DNA of 64,000 nt, from positions 2,611,501 to 2,675,500 of the forward strand of contig NZ_CP104213.1 in the NCBI RefSeq assembly GCF_025244745.1, given 5' to 3'. The translations under genes were made by a program, and so were the position numbers. The stretch's first letter is position 1, and each line of letters starts with the position of its first letter. Shown in pieces: positions 37,376 to 49,440 of this stretch. Under the pieces are notes generated by a model. The model had not been told where the DNA came from, did not search any database, and was given only the letters and a program-made list of their open reading frames with translations. The stretch comes from Deinococcus rubellus (lineage in GTDB: Bacteria > Deinococcota > Deinococci > Deinococcales > Deinococcaceae).

Positions 37376-39448
37376 TCAATGCTGGACACCCGAACCAATA
37401 TCCTTGAAATTTCCAGGAACAAACGGCACAACTTGCCCGCCAAGCGTGATCTCGCGGATCGTCAAAATAAGGTCGTAAGCTCGCAGTGTCAGTTTCAAGC
37501 CGGACTGGCCCGTTGTGCCCGCGACTCGAAACCACTGCCCCGCTGCTGGCAATTGAGCCGGATCGAGAACGTTGCGGCTCTCGCCCGAACAGACGCCCAG
37601 CGGATAATCACCCACACCACCAGCAAAAGAGTCCAGCCGCCCAGTCAAGCTCCAGGGCATGGCCACTGCGGTCTGAAGGGTCAGCAGCAGCTCCTGGGTG
37701 TTCGGTTGCGGCACACCCAGCCGCAGAACATGGAGCTGACCGTCTTCGGCGATGAGATGGTACCCGCCAGGCAACCACACCGCCGCGTGAGCGCTCAGCG
37801 GCTTTCCAGAAAGCAGCGGCGGCACAGGCTGCCAGGCCAGCGGTGAGACGGGGGCTGTCAGGGGTGCAGGCGATCTGGGACCCTCACTCAGGCCGCTACT
37901 GCGGAGGCGTGCCCTCAAACCGGCGTCCAGCGTACCTGCCAGAGCCGCACGCTGCAATTCGCTGTCAAAGCCCAGGGGATGCTCACCGTCCGGCACATTC
38001 CAGATCAGGTCAGGCAGCACCACGGTGATTTGCGTTGGACGTCTGACCAGCATCCCCGCAGCCTGCGCGCGACCCAAAACGGTGTGAATTGCTTCAGCGG
38101 TAGCATAGTCAGGTAAGCGGTCCGCCACCTCCGTTTCGCTCAGCGGCACCCGCAGACCTGCCAGCCGCGCCAGCGTTTCCAATGATCCCGGCACTGTGTT
38201 GCCCGTTTCCAGCAGCAGGCTACGCAGACGAACTGGCAGTGGAAAGCGGTTGACAGTACTGAAGGCCCGAGGTAAAAACTCCTGCGCGGCGGCAAGCCAG
38301 CCTTCAGATTGCTGAATCACCTTCAGCGCAGCAGCGAGCGTGTCAGGGCCAGCCGTTGTCTGGGCTGTCTGCTCAAGGGCAGGCAACACCGCCGAGGGGC
38401 GCAGACGCGGCTGCACCAGTAATTGTCGGTTGCGAATATGCGACCGCTCTGCGAGTACCTGGAGCAGCGGTGCCGTCTCAGCCACGGACGGCATCAGGAC
38501 CATCAGCAGCGGAACCGGGCAGTTCATTAAAAACTCCAGGTGTTGAAATGACTCTTGCGACAGCTTCCGCGTGCCGTGAATCACCAGGACCAGCGGTGCC
38601 CGCACGTCCTGGAGCAGCGAAGCCAGCCGGATCAGGGTTTTTTCCGGCGTCTGTGCCGAGATATCCAGCACTTCTGGCAGCGCCGCGCCACCTGAGGCAA
38701 GCTGCTCCAAGATCCTCATCACCATGGCGGCGACCATCAGTCCAGAGTGGCCAACAGCGTCCACATCCACTACTTTCCAGGGCGAGTGAGCGGCACGGCT
38801 CAGGGTAGAACGCCGCCCACTTCCAGGCCAACCACTGAACACCAGCAATTGAGGATCGTCCATCGCTGCCTGCAGCAGTCTAATGATGTCACCGTTCAGA
38901 TCACTCTGGGAAAGGTCGTACTCCCCTTGAGGCAGTGACATATCCAGAACAACGCCGATTCGCGCAGCACTCTCTTCAATCAGTCGCCGCCTCTCAGGCC
39001 GTGTATCGTGGGCATAACTCCGCCGCAAAATCGGGGAGAGTCGGTTGACCAGGGCTTCGCGCTGCTGTATGACCCAGTGCTGGAAGCCCGTCTCGCCCAC
39101 CGCTTCCAGGCCGGAGAGCGCCCTTCCCTGGAGCGCCGGATAATCGGACAGTGACTGCTCGGCGGCACTCAACCATTGCTGCAAATCGGAAGTCGCCTCG
39201 AAAGCAAGGAGAGGTGAGCCGGGCGTCCCGAGAATGATCCCCGCCGAGCGCAACTTAGACAGTTCTACCCGGAGATTGTTCATACCGCTCCGTCCCGGCC
39301 AGAATAAACTGACTAGCGTGTCACGATGTTGAGGACCAGTCAGAAGGAGATAAATTAGTAGTGCCGTACTACGGCGTGAAAGATGCAGTAGTTCATTGTT
39401 CAAAAAGACGACGGGTGCTCCAAATAAGTGAACATGGGGTATACGCAA
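37376..39448 (-). CDS. SARP-type transcriptional regulator with NTPase-like domain
   Basis: The 690-aa protein begins with a winged-helix SARP/BTAD DNA-binding domain (LHLSRRSTALLIYLLLTGPQ, then LVSLFWPGRSGMNNLRVELS). A central STAND/AAA-like region follows, where the Walker A site reads GWPGSGRRS (206-214), with Arg in place of the usual Lys. A Walker B-like hydrophobic run is LVLVIHG. The last 150 residues form a beta-rich domain (VWLPGGYHLIAEDGQLHVLR, GQWFRVAGTTGQSG) that I cannot assign; it may sense a ligand. Start is TTG at 39448 with GGAGG about 10 nt upstream. It faces the pilus operon and is its most likely activator. The AT-rich 39449-39600 upstream shows no gene. Confidence 0.75.
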   Translation of the reverse strand: MRIPHVHLFGAPVVFLNNELLHLSRRSTALLIYLLLTGPQHRDTLVSLFWPGRSGMNNLRVELSKLRSAGIILGTPGSPLLAFEATSDLQQWLSAAEQSLSDYPALQGRALSGLEAVGETGFQHWVIQQREALVNRLSPILRRSYAHDTRPERRRLIEESAARIGVVLDMSLPQGEYDLSQSDLNGDIIRLLQAAMDDPQLLVFSGWPGSGRRSTLSRAAHSPWKVVDVDAVGHSGLMVAAMVMRILEQLASGGAALPEVLDISAQTPEKTLIRLASLLQDVRAPLVLVIHGTRKLSQESFQHLEFLMNCPVPLLMVLMPSVAETAPLLQVLAERSHIRNRQLLVQPRLRPSAVLPALEQTAQTTAGPDTLAAALKVIQQSEGWLAAAQEFLPRAFSTVNRFPLPVRLRSLLLETGNTVPGSLETLARLAGLRVPLSETEVADRLPDYATAEAIHTVLGRAQAAGMLVRRPTQITVVLPDLIWNVPDGEHPLGFDSELQRAALAGTLDAGLRARLRSSGLSEGPRSPAPLTAPVSPLAWQPVPPLLSGKPLSAHAAVWLPGGYHLIAEDGQLHVLRLGVPQPNTQELLLTLQTAVAMPWSLTGRLDSFAGGVGDYPLGVCSGESRNVLDPAQLPAAGQWFRVAGTTGQSGLKLTLRAYDLILTIREITLGGQVVPFVPGNFKDIGSGVQH

Positions 39449-39610
39449 CGCTAGATATCCTCCAGATCAACTTTCACTCTGTCATCCCAAGCAGTCAACC
39501 CTCGCCGAGAAAATCTAGCATGCGCTTGTATTCAGGATCACACTACTTCAGCCCACACTTGTCACTACCCTAGCATTCGGACCAGATCTGGCTATCTTGG
39601 AAAGCCCAGG

Positions 39611-40054
39611 TCAGCCCAGGTCTTCCCGAAAGGCCACCCGCCCCCGCAGGTGCGCCGCCACGACGGTGCCGAGCCAGGGCAGGACGTCCGGTGGCAGGTC
39701 GTCGGGAGAAAACCAGCCCACCTCGGAACATTCACTCACTGGCCGCGCCTCACCCTGCCAGCTCAGCGCCAGATAGAAGGCGTCCAGGCCGCGCACCGGC
39801 TCGCCGCCGCTGGTGTCCACGTAGCGGGTCATCCCGAGCAACGTCAGCGGGGCCGGGTCAATGCGGGTGCCGACTTCCTCAAGCGCCTCGCGGGCGGCGG
39901 CTTCGGGCAGCGTCTCTTCGTCCTCGACGTGGCCGCCGGGCAGGCCCCACAGCCCGTTGCCGTAACTGACGTTGCTGCGCCGGGCCAGCAGAATCTGACC
40001 GTCCGGACGCTGCATGACGGCCCAGGCGACGAGGTGAAAAGGCGTGGCGGGCAT
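39611..40054 (-). CDS. NUDIX hydrolase
   Basis: The 147-aa protein has FHLVAWAVMQRPDGQILLAR and the Nudix box GGHVEDEETLPEAAAREALE with EVG. Substrate unknown; ADP-ribose or oxidised nucleotides are possible. ATG 40054 is chosen because a CATAGT -10 box (40061-40066 on this strand) ends 6 nt before it. The frame remains open further upstream into sequence antisense to rpe, which is not real. Confidence 0.88.
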   Translation of the reverse strand: MPATPFHLVAWAVMQRPDGQILLARRSNVSYGNGLWGLPGGHVEDEETLPEAAAREALEEVGTRIDPAPLTLLGMTRYVDTSGGEPVRGLDAFYLALSWQGEARPVSECSEVGWFSPDDLPPDVLPWLGTVVAAHLRGRVAFREDLG

Positions 40055-40144
40055 GGAGACACTATGCCACGTGCCTGGCGGTCCCTCGCCCCTCATGCCC
40101 CGCCTCTCTAGGCTTCCCTGCTCCTGGTTGGTACACTGACCCGC

Positions 40145-40813
40145 GTGCCAGTCAAACTCGCTCCGAGCATCCTTGCCTGTGATTTCACCCGACTCGGTGA
40201 CGAAGTGTCGGCCATCGCCAGCGCCGAATACATTCATGTGGACGTGATGGACGGCCTGTTCGTGCCGAACATCAGTTTCGGGGTGCCGATTCTGGCCGCC
40301 ACCCGGCGGGCCGCCGCGCCTGGGCAGTTCGTCGACGTTCACCTGATGATCGAGCGCCCCGAGCGCTACCTGGCCGACTTCGCGGCGGCGGGCGCGGACG
40401 GTCTGACGGTGCATGTCGAATCGACCCCGCACCTGCACCGCGCCGTGCAGATGATCCGGGGGCTGGGCAAGCGGGCGGGCGTGGTGCTCAATCCTGGCAC
40501 GGCGCTGGAAACGTTGCGCCCGGTGCTGAATGACGTGGACCTGGTCCTGATCATGAGCGTCAACCCCGGCTTCGGTGGGCAGAGTTTCCTGCCGCAGTCG
40601 CTGGAGCGGGTCCGCACCGTGCGCGGCTGGCTGAATGAACTCGGCAGCGCGGCGGAACTGGAAGTGGACGGCGGGGTGAGCGCCGAGAACGCCCGCGCCC
40701 TGGCCGATGCGGGCGCAACGGTGCTGGTGGCCGGGTCAAGCGTGTTCGGCGCAGAGAGTGCGGCGGCGGGCCTGGCGAAACTGCGCGCCGCGCTGACCCA
40801 GGAGAGCGCATGA
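40145..40813 (+). CDS. rpe: Ribulose-phosphate 3-epimerase
   Basis: The 222-aa TIM-barrel enzyme interconverts ribulose 5-phosphate and xylulose 5-phosphate in the pentose phosphate pathway. It shows [18 protein letters not shown], the metal site [49 protein letters not shown] and [13 protein letters not shown]. Start is GTG at 40145; TACACT (40132-40137) ends 7 nt before it, so it is probably leaderless with GTG. It overlaps comB by 4 nt. Confidence 0.96.
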   Translation: MPVKLAPSILACDFTRLGDEVSAIASAEYIHVDVMDGLFVPNISFGVPILAATRRAAAPGQFVDVHLMIERPERYLADFAAAGADGLTVHVESTPHLHRAVQMIRGLGKRAGVVLNPGTALETLRPVLNDVDLVLIMSVNPGFGGQSFLPQSLERVRTVRGWLNELGSAAELEVDGGVSAENARALADAGATVLVAGSSVFGAESAAAGLAKLRAALTQESA

Positions 40814-41565
40814 AGCTGCGGGTCGATCTGCTGCCGCATGGGTCTTATTCCGACACCGTGCTGGTCATCGACGTGCTGCGGGCCACCACCACTGCCGTCA
40901 CCTACCTGGAGCGTGGGGCGGAAAGCTTACTGCTCACCGCCAGCCCCGACATCGCCCTGGGCCTCAAATGGCAGCCGGGCCTCACCGACGAGGCGGGCGA
41001 TCCCATTCGCAACGACACCTACCTGCTCGGCGGTGAGCGCGGCGGGCTGGCGATACCCGGCTTCGATTTCGGCAACAGTCCGGTGGAAGCGGCGCAGCAG
41101 AACTTTACGGGCAAGACCATCATCATGAACACCACCAACGGCACCGGAGCCGCCCACATCGCGGCCCAGAGCGGCAGCCGGGTGCTGCTGGCCTCGCTGA
41201 CCAACGCCCACGCCGCCGCCCGGCGGGCCAAGGCCCTGGCCCTGGAGGAAATCGCCATCGTCTGCGCCGGAACCGACGAGCGGGTGAGCCTGGAAGACGT
41301 GTACGCGGCAGGCGTCATCGCCGAGTACCTGCTGGCGCTGGGCGAACTGAGTGTGGATGACGGCGCGCGCATCGCCCTGACCCTGCGCCGCAGCGCCGGG
41401 AACCCGCTGGAAGCTTTATCGAGCAGCATGCACGGACAGACACTGGAGCGCCTGGGCCTCGGCGAAGACGTGCGCTACGCCGCCCAGGTGTCGGAGAGTA
41501 CCGTGGTGCCGGTATTGAGCGACCTTCAAGATATCGAGGGAGCGTTGAGGTTCGTGGCGGGCTGA
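40810..41565 (+). CDS. comB: 2-phosphosulfolactate phosphatase-like protein (ComB family)
   Basis: The 251-aa protein has [39 protein letters not shown] and [16 protein letters not shown], all signatures of ComB, which hydrolyses 2-phosphosulfolactate in coenzyme M synthesis. No other sulfolactate genes are present, so the bacterial role may be a different phosphatase reaction. The 4-nt ATGA overlap with rpe indicates coupling. Confidence 0.88.
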   Translation: MKLRVDLLPHGSYSDTVLVIDVLRATTTAVTYLERGAESLLLTASPDIALGLKWQPGLTDEAGDPIRNDTYLLGGERGGLAIPGFDFGNSPVEAAQQNFTGKTIIMNTTNGTGAAHIAAQSGSRVLLASLTNAHAAARRAKALALEEIAIVCAGTDERVSLEDVYAAGVIAEYLLALGELSVDDGARIALTLRRSAGNPLEALSSSMHGQTLERLGLGEDVRYAAQVSESTVVPVLSDLQDIEGALRFVAG

Positions 41566-41585
41566 GACGCCTGCCCCTTCGCCAT

Positions 41586-42047
41586 CTACTCCTTCACTGC
41601 CTGGGCCGCTTCACGGGCCGCTTGCCGCAGCTCGGCCCCCTGACGGCTCTGCTTCACCTGTCTTACCCACCACTCGCGAATCCACTGCCGGAATGCCGCG
41701 TACTTGCCCCCCAGAATCAGCCGGGCCTTGCGGTCCTTTTCAATTTTCATGGCGCTGATCTCGGTGTTGAGCTGCTGGGCCTGAAGACGGCTCTGCACCG
41801 CCTCGCCGAGTTTGGCGCTGCGGGCCTCACCCGCCGTGAGCTGGCGCAGGTCCTGCACCTGCCCGGCGCTCAGGTCGAGGTCGGCGGCGAGCTGCTTCAC
41901 ATCGGCCTTCGATGACGGCAGCGCAAACAGCCGGGTCAGCACCGGGCTGCTGGGCCAGGGATCGGTGCGGGCAGCAGCCGCGGCCAGCGCCCCGGACGCC
42001 AGCAGCAGGCCGCCCAGCCCAGCCCAGATCAACCAACGCCGCCGCAT
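41586..42047 (-). CDS. Exported or membrane-anchored protein of unknown function
   Basis: The 153-aa protein has an N-terminal [20 protein letters not shown] that acts as signal or anchor, then a helical, charged domain with LAADLDLSAGQVQDLRQLTA and SRLQAQQLNTEISAMKIEKD. The Leu/Gln pattern and layout recall Spy/CpxP-like helical periplasmic proteins, but the family is not certain. It starts by one-base overlap with the proA stop (TGATG), so it is co-translated with proA. Confidence 0.7.
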   Translation of the reverse strand: MRRRWLIWAGLGGLLLASGALAAAAARTDPWPSSPVLTRLFALPSSKADVKQLAADLDLSAGQVQDLRQLTAGEARSAKLGEAVQSRLQAQQLNTEISAMKIEKDRKARLILGGKYAAFRQWIREWWVRQVKQSRQGAELRQAAREAAQAVKE

Positions 42048-43354
42048 CAGCCCCGGACCTGTCCCTCGCCGCGCACCACCCATTTGGTGGTCGTCAGCTC
42101 GAAGAGGGCCATCGGGCCGCGCGCGTGCAATTTCTGGGTGGAGACGGCCACCTCCGCGCCGAGGCCGAGCTGCGCGCCGTCGTTGAAGCGGGTGGAGGCG
42201 TTGACGATCACGGCGGCGCTGTCCACCTGCTGCACGAACGTCTCGGCCTGAAGCTCGTCGCGCGTCAGGATGGCGTCGGTGTGATTGCCGTACTCGGCGA
42301 TGAAGTCGAGCGCCTCATTCAGATCGGCCACCGTCCTGAGACTGAGTGTGAGCGACAAAAACTCGGTGCCGAAGTCGTCCGGCGTCGCGGCCACCGCCGT
42401 CAGACCCGCTGCCGCCAGCACCTTGAGGGTGAACGGATCGGCGCGCAGTTCCACGCCCGCCGCCAGCAACTCGCGGGCCACCGTCGGCAGGGCCAGCCGG
42501 GCCGAGGCCTCGGTCATCAGCAGGGTGTCGAGAGCGTTGCAGACGCTGGGGCGCTGAACTTTGCTGTTGCAGATGATCTCGGAGGCGCTGTGCAGGCCCG
42601 CCGCGTCCTGCACGTAACTCTCGTCAAGGTAGAGATGCACCACGCCCACGCCGCCCACGATCACCGGCACGGTGGCGTTCTCGACGCAGAAGCGGTGCAG
42701 CCCCGCCCCACCGCGCGGAATGATGGCGTCGATGAGGTCGTCAAGGCGCAGGAGTTCAAGCATCCTGGCTCTCTGCGGGTCGCTGATCACCTGCACCGCG
42801 CCCGCCGGAACGCCGTGCTCGCCGAGCGCCCGGGCAATCAGGCGCACCAGCACAGCGTTGCTCTGCTGCGTTTCCTTGCCGCCGCGCAGGATCACCGCGT
42901 TGCCGCTCTTGACGGCCAGCGTCGCCACGTCCACCGTGACATTCGGGCGCGATTCGTAGATGACCCCCAGCACGCCCAGCGGCACCCGGCGGCGTGAGAC
43001 TCTCAGGCCGTTGGGACGGGTTGCCTCGCCCAGCGTCTCTCCCACCGGGTCAGGCAGGGTCGCCACGTTCTCCACATCGGCGGCGATGCTCTCCAGACGC
43101 TCGGGCGTCAGGGTCAGGCGGTCGATCAGCGGGGCGGTCAGGCCAGCGGCGCGGGCCGCCGCCACGTCCAGCGCGTTGGCGGCCAGAATCTCGGCAGCGT
43201 GGGCGCGAAGCTGCGCGGCCACCTCACCGAGCGCGGCATTTTTCTGGGCGGTGGGCAGCGTGCCCAGCACCCGGCCCGCCCGGCGCGCGGCGATTCCCAT
43301 CTCGCGGACGGTGAGGACTTGGGAGCCTGGAGCCTCGGGCACAGCAGTGGTCAT
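42047..43354 (-). CDS. proA: Gamma-glutamyl phosphate reductase
   Basis: The 435-aa enzyme reduces glutamyl 5-phosphate to the semialdehyde in proline synthesis. It has [31 protein letters not shown], and the active-site cysteine stretch [22 protein letters not shown] 43354 is preferred since TACGCT (43361-43366 on this strand) ends 6 nt before it; an ATG two codons earlier overlaps the spacer. proB is not adjacent. Confidence 0.95.
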   Translation of the reverse strand: MTTAVPEAPGSQVLTVREMGIAARRAGRVLGTLPTAQKNAALGEVAAQLRAHAAEILAANALDVAAARAAGLTAPLIDRLTLTPERLESIAADVENVATLPDPVGETLGEATRPNGLRVSRRRVPLGVLGVIYESRPNVTVDVATLAVKSGNAVILRGGKETQQSNAVLVRLIARALGEHGVPAGAVQVISDPQRARMLELLRLDDLIDAIIPRGGAGLHRFCVENATVPVIVGGVGVVHLYLDESYVQDAAGLHSASEIICNSKVQRPSVCNALDTLLMTEASARLALPTVARELLAAGVELRADPFTLKVLAAAGLTAVAATPDDFGTEFLSLTLSLRTVADLNEALDFIAEYGNHTDAILTRDELQAETFVQQVDSAAVIVNASTRFNDGAQLGLGAEVAVSTQKLHARGPMALFELTTTKWVVRGEGQVRG

Positions 43355-43420
43355 ACCCATAGCGTAGCAAGGCCCGATGAAGATCTAGATCTCTGCGCCG
43401 CAACCCCCCGGCAGCTCACC

Positions 43421-44437
43421 TCAGCGCCGCAGTGCACGGGTCGATTCGCGCAGCACCAGCCTCAGCTCGAAGGTCGGGAAACGGGGCGTCTTGCCGGTCA
43501 TCAGGTCGTGGGCGGCGTGGGCGGCGGCCTCGCCCACCTGCTGCGCGGGCTGGCGGATGGTGGTCAGCGGCGGCAAGCTGTAGGCCGACATCGGCAAATC
43601 GTCGTAGCCGATCAGTGACACGTCGTCGGGCACCCGCAGGCCCTTGCGGTGCAGCGCCAGATTGGCTCCCAGCGCCATCTGGTCATTGGCCGCGAACACG
43701 GCAGTAAACGGCAGGTTCAGCTCGACGAAGCCCAGCATCGCCCGGTACGCCGAGGTTTCCAGAAAGTCGCCGGGCAAGATCCATTCGGGCCGCACCTCCA
43801 GCCCCGCGTCCCGCATGGCGTCACGGTAGCCTTGTAGGCGGCCCACCGCGTCCTCCTGGGTCATCCGGCCACAAATATGCACGATCTCGCGGTGACCGAG
43901 TTCGATCAGGTGGCGGGTGGCCCGCTCCGCTCCACCGCGCTGATCGAGCGTCAGGGTCGGCACGTCCAGGCTCAGACCGCTTCTCCCCGCCACCACCAGC
44001 GGCAGCCGCACGGCCAGTTCGCGCAGCCGCGGCTCGGGAATGAAGCCGCCCACCACGATGATGGCGTCCACGTTGTGGTCGAGAAACACCTTGAGGGCTT
44101 CTTCCTCCAGCACCGTGCTCCAGTGGCTGCTCTTGAACAGTGGATGGTGGCCAGTGCGCTCCAGCACGCTCTCGATGCCCTTGATCAGCTCGGCGTAGTA
44201 AGCGCTGGAAATATCCTCGACCAGCACGCCCACCGTCTGGGTGGTGCCCCGGACCATGCTGCGGGCCACCGCGCTGGGCCGGAAGTTGAGGTCAGTCAAC
44301 ACCTGGCGCACGCTGGTTTCGAGTTCGGGCCGCACCTTTTTGCCGTTGATGACCCGCGACACGGTGCTGACCGAGACGCCCGCATGCCGGGCCACGTCAC
44401 GAATGGTCAGAGATTTGGCAAGGCTTCCGGCGGTCAT
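43421..44437 (-). CDS. LacI-family sugar repressor
   Basis: The 338-aa regulator has the LacI helix-turn-helix (LTIRDVARHAGVSVSTVSRV) and hinge (RPSAVARSMVRGTTQTVGVL), then a periplasmic-binding-protein-like core that ends RESTRALRR. It should repress the divergently transcribed ABC importer/beta-glucosidase operon until a sugar binds. An operator overlaps its own -10 (TAACGT, 44445-44450), which ends 7 nt before ATG 44437, implying leaderless and autoregulated expression. Confidence 0.93.
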   Translation of the reverse strand: MTAGSLAKSLTIRDVARHAGVSVSTVSRVINGKKVRPELETSVRQVLTDLNFRPSAVARSMVRGTTQTVGVLVEDISSAYYAELIKGIESVLERTGHHPLFKSSHWSTVLEEEALKVFLDHNVDAIIVVGGFIPEPRLRELAVRLPLVVAGRSGLSLDVPTLTLDQRGGAERATRHLIELGHREIVHICGRMTQEDAVGRLQGYRDAMRDAGLEVRPEWILPGDFLETSAYRAMLGFVELNLPFTAVFAANDQMALGANLALHRKGLRVPDDVSLIGYDDLPMSAYSLPPLTTIRQPAQQVGEAAAHAAHDLMTGKTPRFPTFELRLVLRESTRALRR

Positions 44438-44439
44438 AC

Positions 44440-44453
44440 TGAAAACGTTATCA
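44440..44453. promoter_or_regulatory. LacI operator at the repressor's own promoter
   Basis: TGAAAACGTTATCA has the palindromic AACGTT core of LacI-family sites and covers the -10 box of the repressor gene. Near-identical sites are at 44643 and 44751. Confidence 0.75.
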
Positions 44454-44638
44454 CGAGCGCGGGTGTTCGCCAATCCTGCCAATCGAGTGGGCCACTCCAC
44501 GAGCGAAAGTAGCCCAGCACCCACCGCCCCCGACCCGAAGACGCTTCTGCCGCCGCTCCAGCCCACCTCCCAACATGCTTGCCTGCCCGCTCACACGGCC
44601 TCGCAGCGACTGACCTGCCCCTCCCCCATCAGCAGGGC

Positions 44639-44667
44639 TTGCAAAAAACGTTATCTCGTCCTATGCT
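44639..44667 (+). promoter_or_regulatory. Promoter of the sugar operon with LacI operator in the spacer
   Basis: TTGCAA (44639-44644), 17-nt spacer and TATGCT (44662-44667) form a good promoter. The operator AAAAAACGTTATCT (44643-44656) lies between the two boxes, so repressor binding would block polymerase. The rest of 44454-44798 shows no gene and serves as regulatory and leader sequence. Confidence 0.72.
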
Positions 44668-44750
44668 TTTCCTCACCACAAACCTGTTGTCTGGAGTGCA
44701 ACGAGTCTGCATTTCTGCCCTGGTCTGCTGGGTTTCTTTAGCAGAGTTTC

Positions 44751-44764
44751 AGATAACGTTTTCA
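44751..44764. promoter_or_regulatory. Second LacI operator in the sugar operon leader
   Basis: AGATAACGTTTTCA is the reverse complement of the first operators (TGAAAACGTTATCT). It lies about 80 nt after the predicted transcription start and 34 nt before the first gene, where bound repressor could act as a roadblock or form a loop. Confidence 0.72.
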
Positions 44765-44798
44765 GCGCATTCTGCTCCTTGTCCCTGGAGGTTTCACC

Positions 44799-46049
<1,251 letters not shown>

Positions 46050-46063
46050 ACGCCGCGACTGAG

Positions 46064-46097
46064 AAGCGTGGACGGCGTTGTGGCCGCCACGCTTTTC
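46064..46097 (+). terminator. Stem-loop with T tract between binding protein and permease
   Basis: AGCGTGG (46065-46071) pairs with CCACGCT (46087-46093), followed by TTTC. Such a partial terminator between these genes usually lowers permease expression relative to the abundant binding protein. Confidence 0.6.
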
Positions 46098-46139
46098 TTG
46101 TGCCCGTTCGTCAGACGCTTGCCCACGTGAGGAGGTCCC

Positions 46140-47129
46140 GTGACCGCTGCACCTATCCAACCTGCTCCAAAACCCATCCCCAAGGTCGGCGGCTGGGACA
46201 ACTTCCAGCGCAAGTACGCGCCCTATATCTTCATCAGCCCCTTCTTCCTGTTGTTCTTCGCCTTCGGCCTCTTTCCGATCCTCTTCAACGGCTACCTCTC
46301 GGTGCATGAATGGCAACCCGGCAGCGGCCTGGGGGACATGAAGTTCGTGGGCCTGAGAAACTTCACCGACAACCTGACGGACCCTACTTTCTGGCTGTCA
46401 CTCAAGAACACTGCGATCCTGGCCGTCGAGAGCGGCCTGCCGCAGCACCTGATTGCCATTCCACTGGCGTTTGCCATCAACATGGGCCTCAAGCGGGCGC
46501 AGTCGTTTATCACGGCGATCTACTTTCTGCCCTACATCACCTCGGTGGTCGCCATCTCGGTGATCTTCTTCACGCTGTTCAGCTGGCAGTACGGGGTGCT
46601 CAACGCCGCGCTCAACAGCCTGCACCACATTCCCATCCTGGGTGTGCTGTTTCCTGCTGACAAGATCAACTGGCTGGGTGAGCGCGCCTTCGTGCAGCCG
46701 TCAATCGCCATGGTGATCGTCTGGCGCTATGTGGGCTGGAACATGCTGCTGTACTTGTCGGGCCTGCAAGCCATTCCCGGCGAACTTTACGAGGCGGCGG
46801 CGGTAGACGGCGCGACCCGGACCGAGCAGTTCCGGTTCATCACCCTGCCGCTGCTGCGCCCGACCATCTTCCTGGCCGTGACCCTGAGTCTCATCGGCGG
46901 CTTCCAACTGTTCGAGGAGCCGTACATTCTCACCAACGGCGGCGGCGGCGTCGGACAGGCAGGACTGACCACCATCATGTATATGTTTAGAACCTACAAC
47001 GCTTACAGTGACGCGGGCCTGGCCGCCGCGATGGCCTGGCTCCTCTTTATCGTGATCGGCTTGCTGACTCTGGTCAACAACCGCATCTTCGGGCGCAGCG
47101 GCATGGGCGCGGGCGAGGCGGCAAAATGA
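46140..47129 (+). CDS. Sugar ABC transporter permease (MalF type)
   Basis: The 329-aa protein has six predicted membrane helices and the EAA loop ELYEAAAVDGATRTEQFRFI with ITLPLLRP that contacts the ATPase. The start is GTG at 46140 with GGAGG 6 nt upstream. It overlaps the second permease by 4 nt. Confidence 0.92.
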   Translation: MTAAPIQPAPKPIPKVGGWDNFQRKYAPYIFISPFFLLFFAFGLFPILFNGYLSVHEWQPGSGLGDMKFVGLRNFTDNLTDPTFWLSLKNTAILAVESGLPQHLIAIPLAFAINMGLKRAQSFITAIYFLPYITSVVAISVIFFTLFSWQYGVLNAALNSLHHIPILGVLFPADKINWLGERAFVQPSIAMVIVWRYVGWNMLLYLSGLQAIPGELYEAAAVDGATRTEQFRFITLPLLRPTIFLAVTLSLIGGFQLFEEPYILTNGGGGVGQAGLTTIMYMFRTYNAYSDAGLAAAMAWLLFIVIGLLTLVNNRIFGRSGMGAGEAAK

Positions 47130-48001
47130 CTTCTACACCCCTGATCGCCCCACGCACGACGCCCCGCAGCATCAGCGGCAAGCGCCCGCTCAGCCGCGCC
47201 GCCTCCATCCTGCTGCTCGTGTTCGGCGGTGTGCTGACGCTGGCCCCCTTCTACTTCATGTTTATTTTTGCCACCCACCCGCGTCAGGAAATCTTCTCGC
47301 TGCCGCCGCCCGTCTGGTTCGGCCACGATCTGGCAAACAATTACGACAGCCTGCTCTCACGGATGCCGTTCTGGCGCAACCTCTGGAACAGCCTGTATCT
47401 GGCGGTGCTGACCACTGCGACCACCCTGTTTTTCTGCACGCTGGGCGGCTACGCCTTTGCCATGTACGAATTCAAGGGCAAGAGCTGGCTGTTCGGGCTG
47501 CTGCTGATCACGCTGCTGATTCCCTCCACCCTCAACATCGTGCCCTACGCCCTGATCATGCAGGCGCTGGGCTGGATCGACACGCCCCGCGCCCTGTGGA
47601 TTCCCGGCATGGCCAACGCTTTCGGTATCTTCCTGATGCGCCAGTATATCGGCAGCGCCATTCCCAGGGAACTGGTCGAGGCCGCCCGCATCGACGGAGC
47701 CACCGAATTCACGACCTTTCGCAAGGTGGTCGTGCCGCTGACCGGCCCCGCGATGGCGACCCTCGGTCTGGTGACCTTCGTGCAGTCGTGGAACGGCTTC
47801 CTGGGGCCGCTGATCATCTTCCGCAGCGCCGAGACCTACACCGCACCGCTGGCCCTGCGCACCCTGCAAGGCATCGCCAATACCGACTGGGGGGCCTTGA
47901 TGTGCGGCGTGGCCCTGACGGTGGTGCCGCTGCTGATCATCTTCGCCTTCGCCTCGCGCCGCCTGATCGACGGCCTGACCAGCGGCGCACTGAAGGGCTG
48001 A
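47126..48001 (+). CDS. Sugar ABC transporter permease (MalG type)
   Basis: The 291-aa inner-membrane protein has six helices and the EAA loop ELVEAARIDGATEFTTFRKV with VVPLTGP. It pairs with the preceding permease. No ATPase gene follows; such importers often borrow a shared MsmX/MalK-type ATPase encoded elsewhere. Confidence 0.92.
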   Translation: MTSTPLIAPRTTPRSISGKRPLSRAASILLLVFGGVLTLAPFYFMFIFATHPRQEIFSLPPPVWFGHDLANNYDSLLSRMPFWRNLWNSLYLAVLTTATTLFFCTLGGYAFAMYEFKGKSWLFGLLLITLLIPSTLNIVPYALIMQALGWIDTPRALWIPGMANAFGIFLMRQYIGSAIPRELVEAARIDGATEFTTFRKVVVPLTGPAMATLGLVTFVQSWNGFLGPLIIFRSAETYTAPLALRTLQGIANTDWGALMCGVALTVVPLLIIFAFASRRLIDGLTSGALKG

Positions 48002-48034
48002 CCCGACCACTCTCTCCCCCATTTCTGGAGAACC

Positions 48035-49360
<1,326 letters not shown>

Positions 49361-49387
49361 GCCGGACCGAGCCGAACCGGATTCCAA

Positions 49388-49428
49388 CTGAACGCCCCTA
49401 CAGCACGTCCCGCTGTAGGGGCGTTCAG
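49388..49428. terminator. Strong 17-bp hairpin between bglucosidase and transporter genes
   Basis: CTGAACGCCCCTACAGC (49388-49404) pairs perfectly with its complement (49412-49428), followed by TTTC on the plus strand. It serves both convergent genes. Confidence 0.85.
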
Positions 49429-49440
49429 TTTCAGGGCTTG

